35,140 nt of DNA from Chitinophaga pinensis (lineage in GTDB: Bacteria > Bacteroidota > Bacteroidia > Flavobacteriales_D > Crocinitomicaceae): contig CALPMT020000032.1 in the NCBI GenBank assembly GCA_943324745.2, positions 1 through 35,140 on the forward strand. The letters run 5' to 3'. The position numbers and the translations under genes are program-made. Shown here in pieces: positions 7,628 to 16,146 of the stretch. The notes under the pieces are model-generated. The model was not told the origin of the DNA. It saw only the letters and a program-made list of their open reading frames with translations, and did not search any database. Within the stretch, counting starts at the first letter, position 1, and every line of letters starts with the position of its first letter.

Positions 7628-9829
7628 ATGAAAAAATTCCCACATTATCTCCAACCCGACACCATGGATTGCGGTCCTACATGTCTTCGCATCATCTCGA
7701 AGCATTACGGTCGTTCCATCTCTTTACAAAAACTTCGTAGTCTTTCCGATACCACACGTAGTGGAAGTTCATTACAGGGAATTGCGGATGCCGCTGAAAA
7801 AATTGGTTTTAGATCCTTAGGGGTTAAAATTGATTTCGAAGCATTAAGTGAACAGGCTCCGCTCCCTTGTATTGTTTTTTGGCGTCATAGCCATTTTGTG
7901 GTAGTCTATAAAATCAAAAAAGGAACAGTTTATGTATCTGATCCAGGACATGGCTTATTAGAATATTCCAAACAAGAATTTTTAGCCAATTGGATAGGTG
8001 CACATGCAAACGATAAAACCGAAGAAGGTATTGTTCTGCTACTCGAAGAGACTCCAAAATTAAAAGAAACGGAAGAAGACGATATCGCTCGTAAAGAAGG
8101 GATGGGCTTTTTATGGAAATACATGGCTAACTACAAACGCTATTTGTTTCAACTAGCATTAGGCTTGTTTTCTGTCAGTGTCCTGCAACTAATATTCCCT
8201 TTCCTTACCCAAAGTGTGGTAGATATCGGTATACAAAACAAAGACTTACACTTTCTATACCTTGTTTTGTTTGCCCAACTATTTATTTTCTTAGGGAGAA
8301 CCATCATTGAAATTACGCGCGGTTGGATATTGTTGCATCTGTCCACACGGATTAATATCTCCTTGGTTTCCGATTTTTTAATCAAATTGATGAAACTTCC
8401 CATCGCGTTTTTCGACTCCAAAATGACTGGAGACATTATGCAGCGCATCGGAGACCATAGTCGTATTGAACAACTTCTTACCAACCAAACCTTAAACGTA
8501 TTATTTTCTGCTTTCAACTTTATAGTTTTTGGTATTGTTCTGGGAATTTACAACCTGCCAATACTCGGAATCTTTTTATTGGGTACGGCACTTTATTTCT
8601 TATGGATTACCTTTTTTCTCAAAAAACGCAGTGATTTAGACCACAAACGTTTTTCTCAAATGAGCGATGAACGCAACCGTGTCATGGAACTCATCCAAGG
8701 TATGCAAGAAATTAAGTTACACAACGCCGAACGCAACAAACGATGGGGTTGGGAAAACTTACAAGTGAAGCTTTTTAAAATTCACATCAAGAGTTTGCGT
8801 TTGGAGCAATTGCAAAGTAATGGTTCAGGCATCATCAACGAATTAAAAAACATCTTAGTGAGTTTTTATTCTGCAAAATTGGTAATTGACGGTAGTTTGA
8901 CTCTAGGTATGATGCTCTCCATCTCCTACATCATTGGGCAGTTGAACTCCCCTATTTCTCAATTCTTATCCTTTATTTATTCTTACCAAGACGCTAAAAT
9001 ATCCATCGAACGTTTGAGTGAAATACATAACAAAGAAGACGAAGAACCAGCAGGAAGTGAACAACTTCATTTCTTACCCGAACAACATACATTGCAACTT
9101 GAAAAAGTAAGTTTTCGTTATCCAGGTATGCAAGATACCGTACTTAACGAGTTAGATTTAACGATTCCTGCCAATAAAATTACGGCTATTGTTGGTTCAA
9201 GTGGTAGTGGTAAAACAACCTTAATGAAAATGTTATTGCGTTTTTACGAACCAACGACTGGTAATTTATTATTAGATAAAACTCCGCTTAATTCTATTTC
9301 ACAACATACATGGCGTGCACAATGTGGTTCTGTTATGCAAGAAGGTTATATCTTTTCGGATACCATTGCAAACAACATAGCGGTGGGTGATGAAATTGTA
9401 GATAAAAAGAAATTATTGCATGCGGTCAAAGTGGCAAACATTCAAGAATTTATAGAAAGTCTTCCCTTGAGTTACAACACTAAAATCGGTGGAGAAGGAA
9501 TGGGTATAAGTGGAGGTCAAAAACAACGTGTCTTAATTGCTCGAGCAGTCTATAAAAATCCTGAATTCTTATTCTTCGATGAAGCAACCAGCGCTTTAGA
9601 TGCTAAAAATGAAAAAGTGATTATGGAAAACCTAAACGAGTTTTTTAAAGGAAAAACTTCGGTAATTATCGCCCATCGTTTGAGTACTGTCCAACATGCC
9701 GATCAGATTGTTGTCTTGGAAGGAGGACAAATTGTAGAACTTGGAAATCATCATTCGCTATTGGAAAAACAAGGTGTGTATTACAACTTAGTGAAAAATC
9801 AATTGCAGTTGGAGAAACTAGAAGTATAG
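7628..9829 (+). CDS. Peptidase C39 / ABC transporter for double-glycine peptides (PCAT)
   Basis: 733 aa from the ATG at 7628 (an in-frame TTG four codons upstream is less likely). Domains in order are a C39 peptidase (Q9, catalytic C15 in DCGPTC, H89 in HFVVV, D105 in SDPG), six membrane segments at about 170-440, and an ABC ATPase (Walker A GSSGSGKT 523-530, signature ISGGQ 627-631, Walker B FLFFDEA 647-653, switch H683). It would cut precursor leaders after Gly-Gly on the cytoplasmic side and export the product. Both precursor peptides here carry fitting leaders. HlyD- and TolC-like genes follow at 2-bp spacing and 4-bp overlap, giving a complete type I secretion line. GC is higher than in the gws genes before it. 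Confidence 0.96.
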   Translation: MKKFPHYLQPDTMDCGPTCLRIISKHYGRSISLQKLRSLSDTTRSGSSLQGIADAAEKIGFRSLGVKIDFEALSEQAPLPCIVFWRHSHFVVVYKIKKGTVYVSDPGHGLLEYSKQEFLANWIGAHANDKTEEGIVLLLEETPKLKETEEDDIARKEGMGFLWKYMANYKRYLFQLALGLFSVSVLQLIFPFLTQSVVDIGIQNKDLHFLYLVLFAQLFIFLGRTIIEITRGWILLHLSTRINISLVSDFLIKLMKLPIAFFDSKMTGDIMQRIGDHSRIEQLLTNQTLNVLFSAFNFIVFGIVLGIYNLPILGIFLLGTALYFLWITFFLKKRSDLDHKRFSQMSDERNRVMELIQGMQEIKLHNAERNKRWGWENLQVKLFKIHIKSLRLEQLQSNGSGIINELKNILVSFYSAKLVIDGSLTLGMMLSISYIIGQLNSPISQFLSFIYSYQDAKISIERLSEIHNKEDEEPAGSEQLHFLPEQHTLQLEKVSFRYPGMQDTVLNELDLTIPANKITAIVGSSGSGKTTLMKMLLRFYEPTTGNLLLDKTPLNSISQHTWRAQCGSVMQEGYIFSDTIANNIAVGDEIVDKKKLLHAVKVANIQEFIESLPLSYNTKIGGEGMGISGGQKQRVLIARAVYKNPEFLFFDEATSALDAKNEKVIMENLNEFFKGKTSVIIAHRLSTVQHADQIVVLEGGQIVELGNHHSLLEKQGVYYNLVKNQLQLEKLEV

Positions 9830-9831
9830 AC

Positions 9832-11139
9832 ATGGAAGAAAACGAAGCAATAAAAGTTGAATTAAAAAGTGAGGTATTAAACGAAGTACTTTCCACTCCC
9901 CCATCTTGGTTGACACGCTCAGGGAACACCTTATTCTTTTTGGTGATCGTCCTAATTTTGTCCCTGAGTTATGTAATTTCCTATCCGGATGAATTACAAG
10001 GTGATGTTACGATCTTTAATAGTCGCCCGCCTATCGAATTTCATAATGCCATGTACGGAAAACTGGTAAGTTTACAAGTACACGACCAACAAGAAGTAAA
10101 AAAGAATCAAATTGTAGCACAATTCAATAATGCAGTTAATCCCAAGGAAATTAATGCTATGAAGTTGTTTTTGAATGACCTTTCTAACACTTCAGAACTA
10201 AAAACAATGGATGTTCCAATTTCACTACAAGCTATTCATGTGGGCGGATTACAACAAGGTTGGAATGGTTTATTGGCATCAATCAATGAATGGAATGCGA
10301 TCCAAAAAACCAATGTATTAGGCAATAAGAAAACAAGTCTTCAACAAGAAATAGTACAACGTAAAAAACTACTTGAAATCGGTCAACGCAAATCGAAGCT
10401 CATAGAACGTGAAGTCACATTGCAACACCAACAAACAAAAGCAGCACATCGTTTATTAGCTAAAAACGCGATCTCCAAAGACGAATTTTTGAAAGAAGAA
10501 CGTACAGAAAATCAACTTTTACAAACCTACCAAAATCAAAAAGAAGCACTTATTCAAATTGAAATTCAATTAAATAGTTTAGCAAAAAATGTAATCGAAT
10601 CCGATTTTGAAACCCAGCAACAAATCCAAAAATTAAAAAGTTCCATTCAAACACAAGTAAGTGCGCTCCAAAACCAACTAATCGATTGGGAAAAAAGTAC
10701 AGCATGGGTAGCTCCTTTGGATGGTAAAATACTATTCAACAAACAACTAAATGTTTCAAGTTTTTATCAAACAGGTGAAGCTTCAATCGTATTAGTACCT
10801 AAAGGATTTCACTACAAAGCGACTGTTCGTGTACCTAGTCAAGGCGCAGGAAAAATTTCTAAAGGTCAGAAGGTATTTATCGAGTGTATGGACTATCCGA
10901 AACATGAGTATGGTGTTTTAGAAGGGCGAGTAGCTTCCATTACTTCCATCGCTAAAACCATGGATAAAGTCGAAGTATATGAAGTTGAAATTCAGCTTCC
11001 GAAAAAACTCATTACAACCTACAAAAAAGAAATCCCAGTGAAAGCGCAATTGAAAGGAATCGCAAAAATCATCACCAAAGACAAGCGACTCATTTCCCGT
11101 TTCTTTGAAAAAGTATTAAACGCAATTGAAAAGAAATGA
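9832..11139 (+). CDS. HlyD-family membrane fusion (adaptor) protein
   Basis: 435 aa. A short cytoplasmic N-terminus, one membrane helix at about 33-51, a lipoyl-like half around 60-110, a long coiled-coil hairpin rich in Gln/Lys/Glu (about 160-285), the second lipoyl half (WVAPLDGKILF), and a beta-barrel region at about 325-420. It bridges the inner-membrane exporter and the outer-membrane channel. It lies two bases after the exporter gene and overlaps the TolC-like gene by 4 bp. It is the peptide-exporting HlyD type rather than an RND drug-efflux type, judged from its neighbour. Confidence 0.93.
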   Translation: MEENEAIKVELKSEVLNEVLSTPPSWLTRSGNTLFFLVIVLILSLSYVISYPDELQGDVTIFNSRPPIEFHNAMYGKLVSLQVHDQQEVKKNQIVAQFNNAVNPKEINAMKLFLNDLSNTSELKTMDVPISLQAIHVGGLQQGWNGLLASINEWNAIQKTNVLGNKKTSLQQEIVQRKKLLEIGQRKSKLIEREVTLQHQQTKAAHRLLAKNAISKDEFLKEERTENQLLQTYQNQKEALIQIEIQLNSLAKNVIESDFETQQQIQKLKSSIQTQVSALQNQLIDWEKSTAWVAPLDGKILFNKQLNVSSFYQTGEASIVLVPKGFHYKATVRVPSQGAGKISKGQKVFIECMDYPKHEYGVLEGRVASITSIAKTMDKVEVYEVEIQLPKKLITTYKKEIPVKAQLKGIAKIITKDKRLISRFFEKVLNAIEKK

Positions 11140-12440
11140 TGTTTAATAAATTAATTTTCGCCCTTTCCATCCTAATTGTTAATTGTCCATTCTCAATTGT
11201 CCATTCTCAATTGTCACTTGAACAATGCATTGAATTGGGTTTAAAAAACAACAATTTACTTGCTACGCAACATGCAAACAATGAACGAACAGCATTGAAT
11301 CATAATTTTGGAAAATGGTCCTTTTTACCAAGCGTTTCTACCTCTTCAGGATACAACATAAATTATGGTCGGAAATTAGACCCATTTACCAATACTTTTG
11401 GGGTAAACTCAGTATATTCCAATTCGTATAGTATTTATTCGCAAGCAACCTTGTTTCAAGGATTTCGCTATTTCAAACAAAATAAACTCAACCAATTAAT
11501 TCGTGAAAATACGAAAGTAGATTTTGAGCGTTCCAACGAACGAATTAAAACACAGGTCGTTGAACGATGTGTAGGAATTTGGAAACTTCAACTCAAACAA
11601 TTGCAGCAACAAAAAGTAATTGATGGTTTAGTCTCCTTTAAACAAAGGCAAAAAGAACTTGTAAAAGAAGGACGTATTCGTGGATTAGACACCTTAGAAA
11701 CCTCTATAAACATAAGATCTCAACAAATTTCCCTTCGAAATATTGAAAAAGATTTACGTATTGAAACAATGAATTTAAACTTTTATCTTGGGAAAAAGAT
11801 TGGTGAGAATACAGAGTTGCTTCCATTAAATTCTTCGATAGAACCAATCACTTCTTATCTTAAAATTAACGTAGATGAATATTATCAAGTAGAAGATTTA
11901 AAAACAAAATTAGAAGTTAGCAAACAACAATATAAAGTTGAAATTACCCAATGGATGCCTACGCTTTCTTTAATTGGAAATTTAGGTACCGGTTATTCTT
12001 CAAACAATAAAGATTACAGTATTCCTTCCACACCTATTATCAACTACGACAATCAACTAAGAAACAATTTATACCAGGGAATAGGCTTTAGTTTATCATT
12101 ACCTCTCTTCAATCGTGGTGATTTGATTAAACGAGTAAAAACTTATAACATCACTAAAGATGAGCAAGAAATATTAGTCAAGAGTAAAATCATCGAATTA
12201 GAAAAAAAGAAATTAGAGCTTAAAAATCAATTCGAATTCCTTCAAGAAAATATCCGTATTCAAAAAGATATTTGTTCTGACAAAGAAACTATTTATCAAA
12301 TTTCACAAACACTTTACCTCGAAGGTAAAATTAGGTTAGTTGAACTAGAAAAAATACAAACAGATTTGATGAATGCAATACAACTATCAAACGAACTTGA
12401 AATCGAAGCGTTGAAAATATCCCTGTTTCGTTTTGATTGA
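11136..12440 (+). CDS. TolC-family outer membrane channel protein
   Basis: 434 aa. A signal peptide (about residues 1-25) is followed by the typical SLEQCIELGLKNN opening and paired helical repeats with FQGFRYFKQ and GIGFSLSLPLFNRGD motifs, the two pseudo-repeats of OEP/TolC proteins. It would form the outer-membrane exit for the C39 exporter. Its start overlaps the adaptor gene stop (ATGA). The signal-peptide coding region contains a 14-bp tandem duplication (11181-11208) that reads in different frames. The gene ends the secretion operon. Confidence 0.92.
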   Translation: MMFNKLIFALSILIVNCPFSIVHSQLSLEQCIELGLKNNNLLATQHANNERTALNHNFGKWSFLPSVSTSSGYNINYGRKLDPFTNTFGVNSVYSNSYSIYSQATLFQGFRYFKQNKLNQLIRENTKVDFERSNERIKTQVVERCVGIWKLQLKQLQQQKVIDGLVSFKQRQKELVKEGRIRGLDTLETSINIRSQQISLRNIEKDLRIETMNLNFYLGKKIGENTELLPLNSSIEPITSYLKINVDEYYQVEDLKTKLEVSKQQYKVEITQWMPTLSLIGNLGTGYSSNNKDYSIPSTPIINYDNQLRNNLYQGIGFSLSLPLFNRGDLIKRVKTYNITKDEQEILVKSKIIELEKKKLELKNQFEFLQENIRIQKDICSDKETIYQISQTLYLEGKIRLVELEKIQTDLMNAIQLSNELEIEALKISLFRFD

Positions 12441-12614
12441 AATTAATTGATATAAAACTATCGATTTGTCGCGTAAAACTACCTGATTTCAAAGGTAAAA
12501 TCTACAATTTATTAATTAAGTAATCGACTATCTAAGGCTAATTGGATAGATTTATTGTGTTTGATTTTCCATCCAACAGATACTGTTTGGTCGGTAAATT
12601 AAATTTAAAATAAT

Positions 12615-12668
12615 CCTAGGGTATTCTATTAATGAATTCAAAATTCAATTTAGAAAAATATACCTAGG
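12615..12668. promoter_or_regulatory. Imperfect palindrome ending in CCTAGG on both sides
   Basis: CCTAGGGTATTCTA (12615-12628) and TAGAAAAATATACCTAGG (12651-12668) form an imperfect inverted repeat with an A/T-rich centre containing GAATTC-like arms. It lies 35 bp before the KTSC gene. It could be an operator, a terminator of the secretion operon, or a decayed recombination site. The rest of 12441-12702 shows nothing recognisable. Confidence 0.3.
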
Positions 12669-12702
12669 CATTTAAATTAAATAATATTTTAAAACCAAAT
12701 TT

Positions 12703-12912
12703 ATGACAAGAAATTCTGTACAATCATCAAATCTATCATCAGTAGGATACGATAGTGAAAATCAAATTTTAGAAATTGAATTTAAAAAAAGCGGCATTTA
12801 TCAATATTATAAAGTTCCATTAAATGTATATAATGGTTTAATGACTGCTAGTTCACATGGGGAGTATTTCAATGCTTATATCAAAGGAGTTTATACTTTT
12901 AAAAAAATATAA
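12703..12912 (+). CDS. KTSC-domain small protein
   Basis: 69 aa, all of it a KTSC domain: N-terminal S-x-V/I-G-Y-D, a central EFKKSGIYQYYKVP strand pair, then a helix and an FNAYIKGVY end. The domain is named for its place behind lysyl-tRNA synthetases and is thought to bind RNA or nucleotides; the exact role is unknown. It sits 61 bp before the OLD-like gene in the same direction and could belong to that unit. Confidence 0.8.
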   Translation: MTRNSVQSSNLSSVGYDSENQILEIEFKKSGIYQYYKVPLNVYNGLMTASSHGEYFNAYIKGVYTFKKI

Positions 12913-12973
12913 AAATTTTTGAAACATTAGAAAAGATAGTACGATTCAAATAAAATTTTTATACTTTATAATT

Positions 12974-14773
12974 ATGAGATTACATTCTTTAAAAATATCT
13001 GGGTTCAGACGTGTCAAAAAAGCTGAAATAAAGTTTGGTGATACTACATTTTTAATTGGTTCAAACAATATTGGTAAAAGTTCAACTTTACATGCAATAG
13101 AAATTTTACTTTCAGCCAAAAAACAACTTAATTCTTCCGATTATTTTAGTGAAATTGACCCAGAAAATGGAGAGACAAAAATTGCAATTGACACGATCAT
13201 ATTAGAAGCAGAATTTAGAAATCTTCCAAAGGAATCAGTTAATTGGAGAGGATTTAAAGGACGTATTTTCAATTATGAATCTGATGATGAAACAGGTCTA
13301 TCAATTACTTATAAAAAAACATATCCTATTGGGAAAGATGTAATTATTGAATTTAAATCAAAGGAGAGAGAAATATCTACTAAATATATTGATTTAAAGA
13401 AACCAATAGAGTTTATTGAAAATGGTATTGATAGAGACATTATTATCGAACTATTTGGTGAAGAAAATCTTGATAAAAAACTGACTGCTAATAATTTAAT
13501 CAAATTAGAGGATCTTGATGAAATTTGGACTTTAAATGAAGAAGAAACTTGGTTTAAAAATCCTGGTGGTATTCCTGGCAATGTATTGAAAATGTTACCT
13601 AGATTCTTATTTATTCCAGCAGAAACATCTATAAATGAAATTGATGGTAGTACATCAGGTGTATTAAATAAAACTTTAAATGAACTTTTTAATGATGTTC
13701 GAGATTCATCTATTAATTTTAATGAAGCTCAAAAATTTCTATCTCTACTTGAAAAAGAATTAGACCCACAAGATGAAAGTTCTAAATTTGGTCAAATGAT
13801 GTCAGAACTCAATGAGATTATGTCTAGTGTCTTTCCAGAGACTAAATTTTATGCTTCTGCTGATTTGAGTGATCCTAAAGTATTAAAACCAAACTTTAAG
13901 GTTGAAATGTCTAGTAATATTCGGACAAGTGTAAATTTACAAGGTACTGGAATGGTAAGATCTGCAGCATTTGCTATGCTAAGATATAGGCAACAATTAG
14001 TTTCACAGAAAGAAGATGATTTTAATCGTTCTTTAATAATTTGTTTTGAGGAACCTGAAATATTTTTACACCCAAGTGCAGCTATTCAAATGAGAGACGC
14101 AATTTATGATTTGAGTAGTAATGATTCTCAAATCGTAGCAACAACACATTCACCTTTTTTGATCGATATTTCAAAAAAACCAAGACAAATTTTAAACAGA
14201 TTATTTATAGATATTGATAATGAATTAAAATGTCTAGCTTTTAATGTTACAGATGCATTTTTAAGTTTACAGAAAGATGATAAAACATATGTGAAAATGA
14301 TATTAAAAATAGATGACTATATTTCTAAAATTTTTTTCACGAAAAATGTTGTAATTATAGAGGGTGATACTGAAGAAATATTAATTAAAGAATCGTTGAA
14401 AAGATTAGATAAAGATCAATATTTAAAAATAGTATCATCATTTGAAATAATAAAAGCAAGAGGAAAACAAACAATTATTGGTCTAGTAAAATATTTAACT
14501 TCAATGGGTATAAACCCAATAATTGTTCATGATCGTGACAACAATACTCCTGGTGCATTTTTATTTAATAAACCAATAGAAGAAGCTTTAAATAGTAATG
14601 GAAAAATAATATTAATGGAAGAAAATGTTGAAGATGTATTAGGTTATTCAGCAAGTTATGAAAAGCCATTTAAAGCTTTTTTGGAAACAGAAAAATGGGG
14701 TGATAAATGGGAAGATTTACCAGAAAAATGGAGATTAAAATTAATAGATATTTTTCATCCTTATATAAGTTAG
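12974..14773 (+). CDS. OLD-family ATPase with TOPRIM nuclease domain
   Basis: 599 aa. The N-terminal ABC/SMC-type ATPase has Walker A GSNNIGKSS (29-37), a signature-like region around 320-330, Walker B LIICFEEPEIFLHP (354-367) and the ATTHSPF switch (389-395). The C-terminal TOPRIM domain has EGDTEE (463-468) and HDRDNN (519-524). OLD proteins are ATP-regulated DNA nickases/nucleases, often anti-phage (P2 Old, Gabija GajA). No UvrD-like helicase follows, so this is not Gabija. The next gene, six bases on, encodes a PD-(D/E)XK-type protein, which suggests a two-gene defence unit. The gene is markedly AT-richer than that partner. Confidence 0.85.
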   Translation: MRLHSLKISGFRRVKKAEIKFGDTTFLIGSNNIGKSSTLHAIEILLSAKKQLNSSDYFSEIDPENGETKIAIDTIILEAEFRNLPKESVNWRGFKGRIFNYESDDETGLSITYKKTYPIGKDVIIEFKSKEREISTKYIDLKKPIEFIENGIDRDIIIELFGEENLDKKLTANNLIKLEDLDEIWTLNEEETWFKNPGGIPGNVLKMLPRFLFIPAETSINEIDGSTSGVLNKTLNELFNDVRDSSINFNEAQKFLSLLEKELDPQDESSKFGQMMSELNEIMSSVFPETKFYASADLSDPKVLKPNFKVEMSSNIRTSVNLQGTGMVRSAAFAMLRYRQQLVSQKEDDFNRSLIICFEEPEIFLHPSAAIQMRDAIYDLSSNDSQIVATTHSPFLIDISKKPRQILNRLFIDIDNELKCLAFNVTDAFLSLQKDDKTYVKMILKIDDYISKIFFTKNVVIIEGDTEEILIKESLKRLDKDQYLKIVSSFEIIKARGKQTIIGLVKYLTSMGINPIIVHDRDNNTPGAFLFNKPIEEALNSNGKIILMEENVEDVLGYSASYEKPFKAFLETEKWGDKWEDLPEKWRLKLIDIFHPYIS

Positions 14774-14779
14774 AAGTCA

Positions 14780-15802
14780 ATGAAACTAAACCAACAACTC
14801 CAACGTGTTGAAATATCCGCTTTTGAACTCGATAACGAAGTCGTATTTAACTACTTTAATAGATTGCCTGCTGATGAGCGCGATGAAAAGTTGATCCGAG
14901 CAATTTACATTGGAGTTTTAGCATTAATGGAAGACCGTATTTCATCTTTCTTAGCAAAAACAACGAATGAATTAGGAACAGAACTCGAAAGTCTAAAAAT
15001 GATTTTCGATATGAAAAAAGAACTGTTTTATAAAACTACTGTCAAGGGTATGATGGCAGAGGAAGACATCGCAGATTTTCTGAACGAGTATTTTAGCAAA
15101 AAGAAAATCAAAGACATAGCTCAACTTACAGGTAACGAAGCAGGGAATCTACCTAAAAACAAAACTGGAGATATTATTTGTTTACTTGATGGTAAACCCG
15201 ATTTGAGAATAGCAATTGAATGTAAGTTTGATAAAAGCATGAAATTGGGTGATATTGCAGGAAAAGATGTTTTCACTCGTAAATCAGATACAGCTTGGAG
15301 TCAATTAATAGAATCCGATGCCAACAGAGGTTCTAAAATCAGTATCATCGTTTTTGATATTTCCCTTGTAGACAATAGCATCCTAAAAGTTATTGAAACT
15401 GTAGGCTATATTTCTGGTGTAGGCTTAATCGCAATTGTAGATTCACAAAAAGGTGATTATAACAATTTAGCAATTGCCTATTTATTAGCCAGAGATATCG
15501 CATTGAATGCAAAAACAGTCGAATTAGATAAAGATGTCTTAATGATGTTAATCACTCGTATGATTAAAGATATCAATGAAATAACGAAAATAAAATCCTT
15601 AGTACAATCTAATATAGATAACAATAAAGCAATTCTGGCTCAATTAGAAAAGAGTATCCTTTTAATGGAATTCAATCAACAATATTTCTCAAAATTCCTA
15701 CAAGATGGCACATTAACAAAAAGCGATTTATTAGATTTTTATATGGGTGAAGATGTGAAAGAAAAGTATAAAATGATTGAGAAAGTGATAAATAGTATAT
15801 GA
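14780..15802 (+). CDS. PD-(D/E)XK nuclease-like partner of the OLD-like gene
   Basis: 340 aa. A helical N-terminal half is followed by a restriction-endonuclease-like core: G130-D131 ... I-E147-C148-K149 (a D-x15-E-x-K arrangement), then a W-S-Q-L helix and IIVFD strand. The C-terminal ~80 residues are probably coiled coil. I recognise no named family. It starts six bases after the OLD-like ATPase and is likely co-translated. A nuclease working with or under an OLD ATPase is the simplest reading. Metal-dependent cleavage is inferred from the motif alone. Confidence 0.65.
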   Translation: MKLNQQLQRVEISAFELDNEVVFNYFNRLPADERDEKLIRAIYIGVLALMEDRISSFLAKTTNELGTELESLKMIFDMKKELFYKTTVKGMMAEEDIADFLNEYFSKKKIKDIAQLTGNEAGNLPKNKTGDIICLLDGKPDLRIAIECKFDKSMKLGDIAGKDVFTRKSDTAWSQLIESDANRGSKISIIVFDISLVDNSILKVIETVGYISGVGLIAIVDSQKGDYNNLAIAYLLARDIALNAKTVELDKDVLMMLITRMIKDINEITKIKSLVQSNIDNNKAILAQLEKSILLMEFNQQYFSKFLQDGTLTKSDLLDFYMGEDVKEKYKMIEKVINSI

Positions 15803-15921
15803 AAATCATTTAAATTCTAGTTATATCTATTAATCAGAGGAGTTAATTTTCTATACGTGATTTTTCAACATAATTTGTAGTGAATTATGAATAACTACTC
15901 ATTACGAAAACATTGATTTGA

Positions 15922-16146
15922 TTTCTTTTATATAAATTCGTAACGTTTGCAAACAAAACAGCCAAAGGTACGCCCATAACCAAAAAAGATGAATTTGAAT
16001 AGATGGAGTTGATTGAAGACAATAAAAAGAAAGCCTTAAGACTTAAAGCCGAAATAAACAAAACCGACAAAGAAATTGACCAAATGGTTTATGAATTGTA
16101 TGGGTTAACGGAGGAAGAAATTAAAATTGTGGAGTGTGGAGAGTAA
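15922..16146 (+). pseudogene. 3' relic of a type IIG restriction-modification gene
   Basis: One frame reads ...FANKTAKGTPITKKDEFE, stop (TAG at 16000-16002), then MELIEDNKKKALRLKAEI, NKTDKEIDQMVYELYGL and TEEEIKIVE to a TAA at 16144. This is the usual C-terminal end of Eco57I/TaqI-like combined methylase-endonucleases, which typically finish with D-x2-VYELYGLTEEEI. The internal TAG is probably a TGG (Trp) changed to stop. Everything upstream of about 15922 is lost. The relic overlaps the start of the next ORF. Confidence 0.7.

Noticed and set aside
12974..15802. Gabija system
   Set aside because: The second gene has no UvrD-like helicase motifs, only a restriction-endonuclease-like core.
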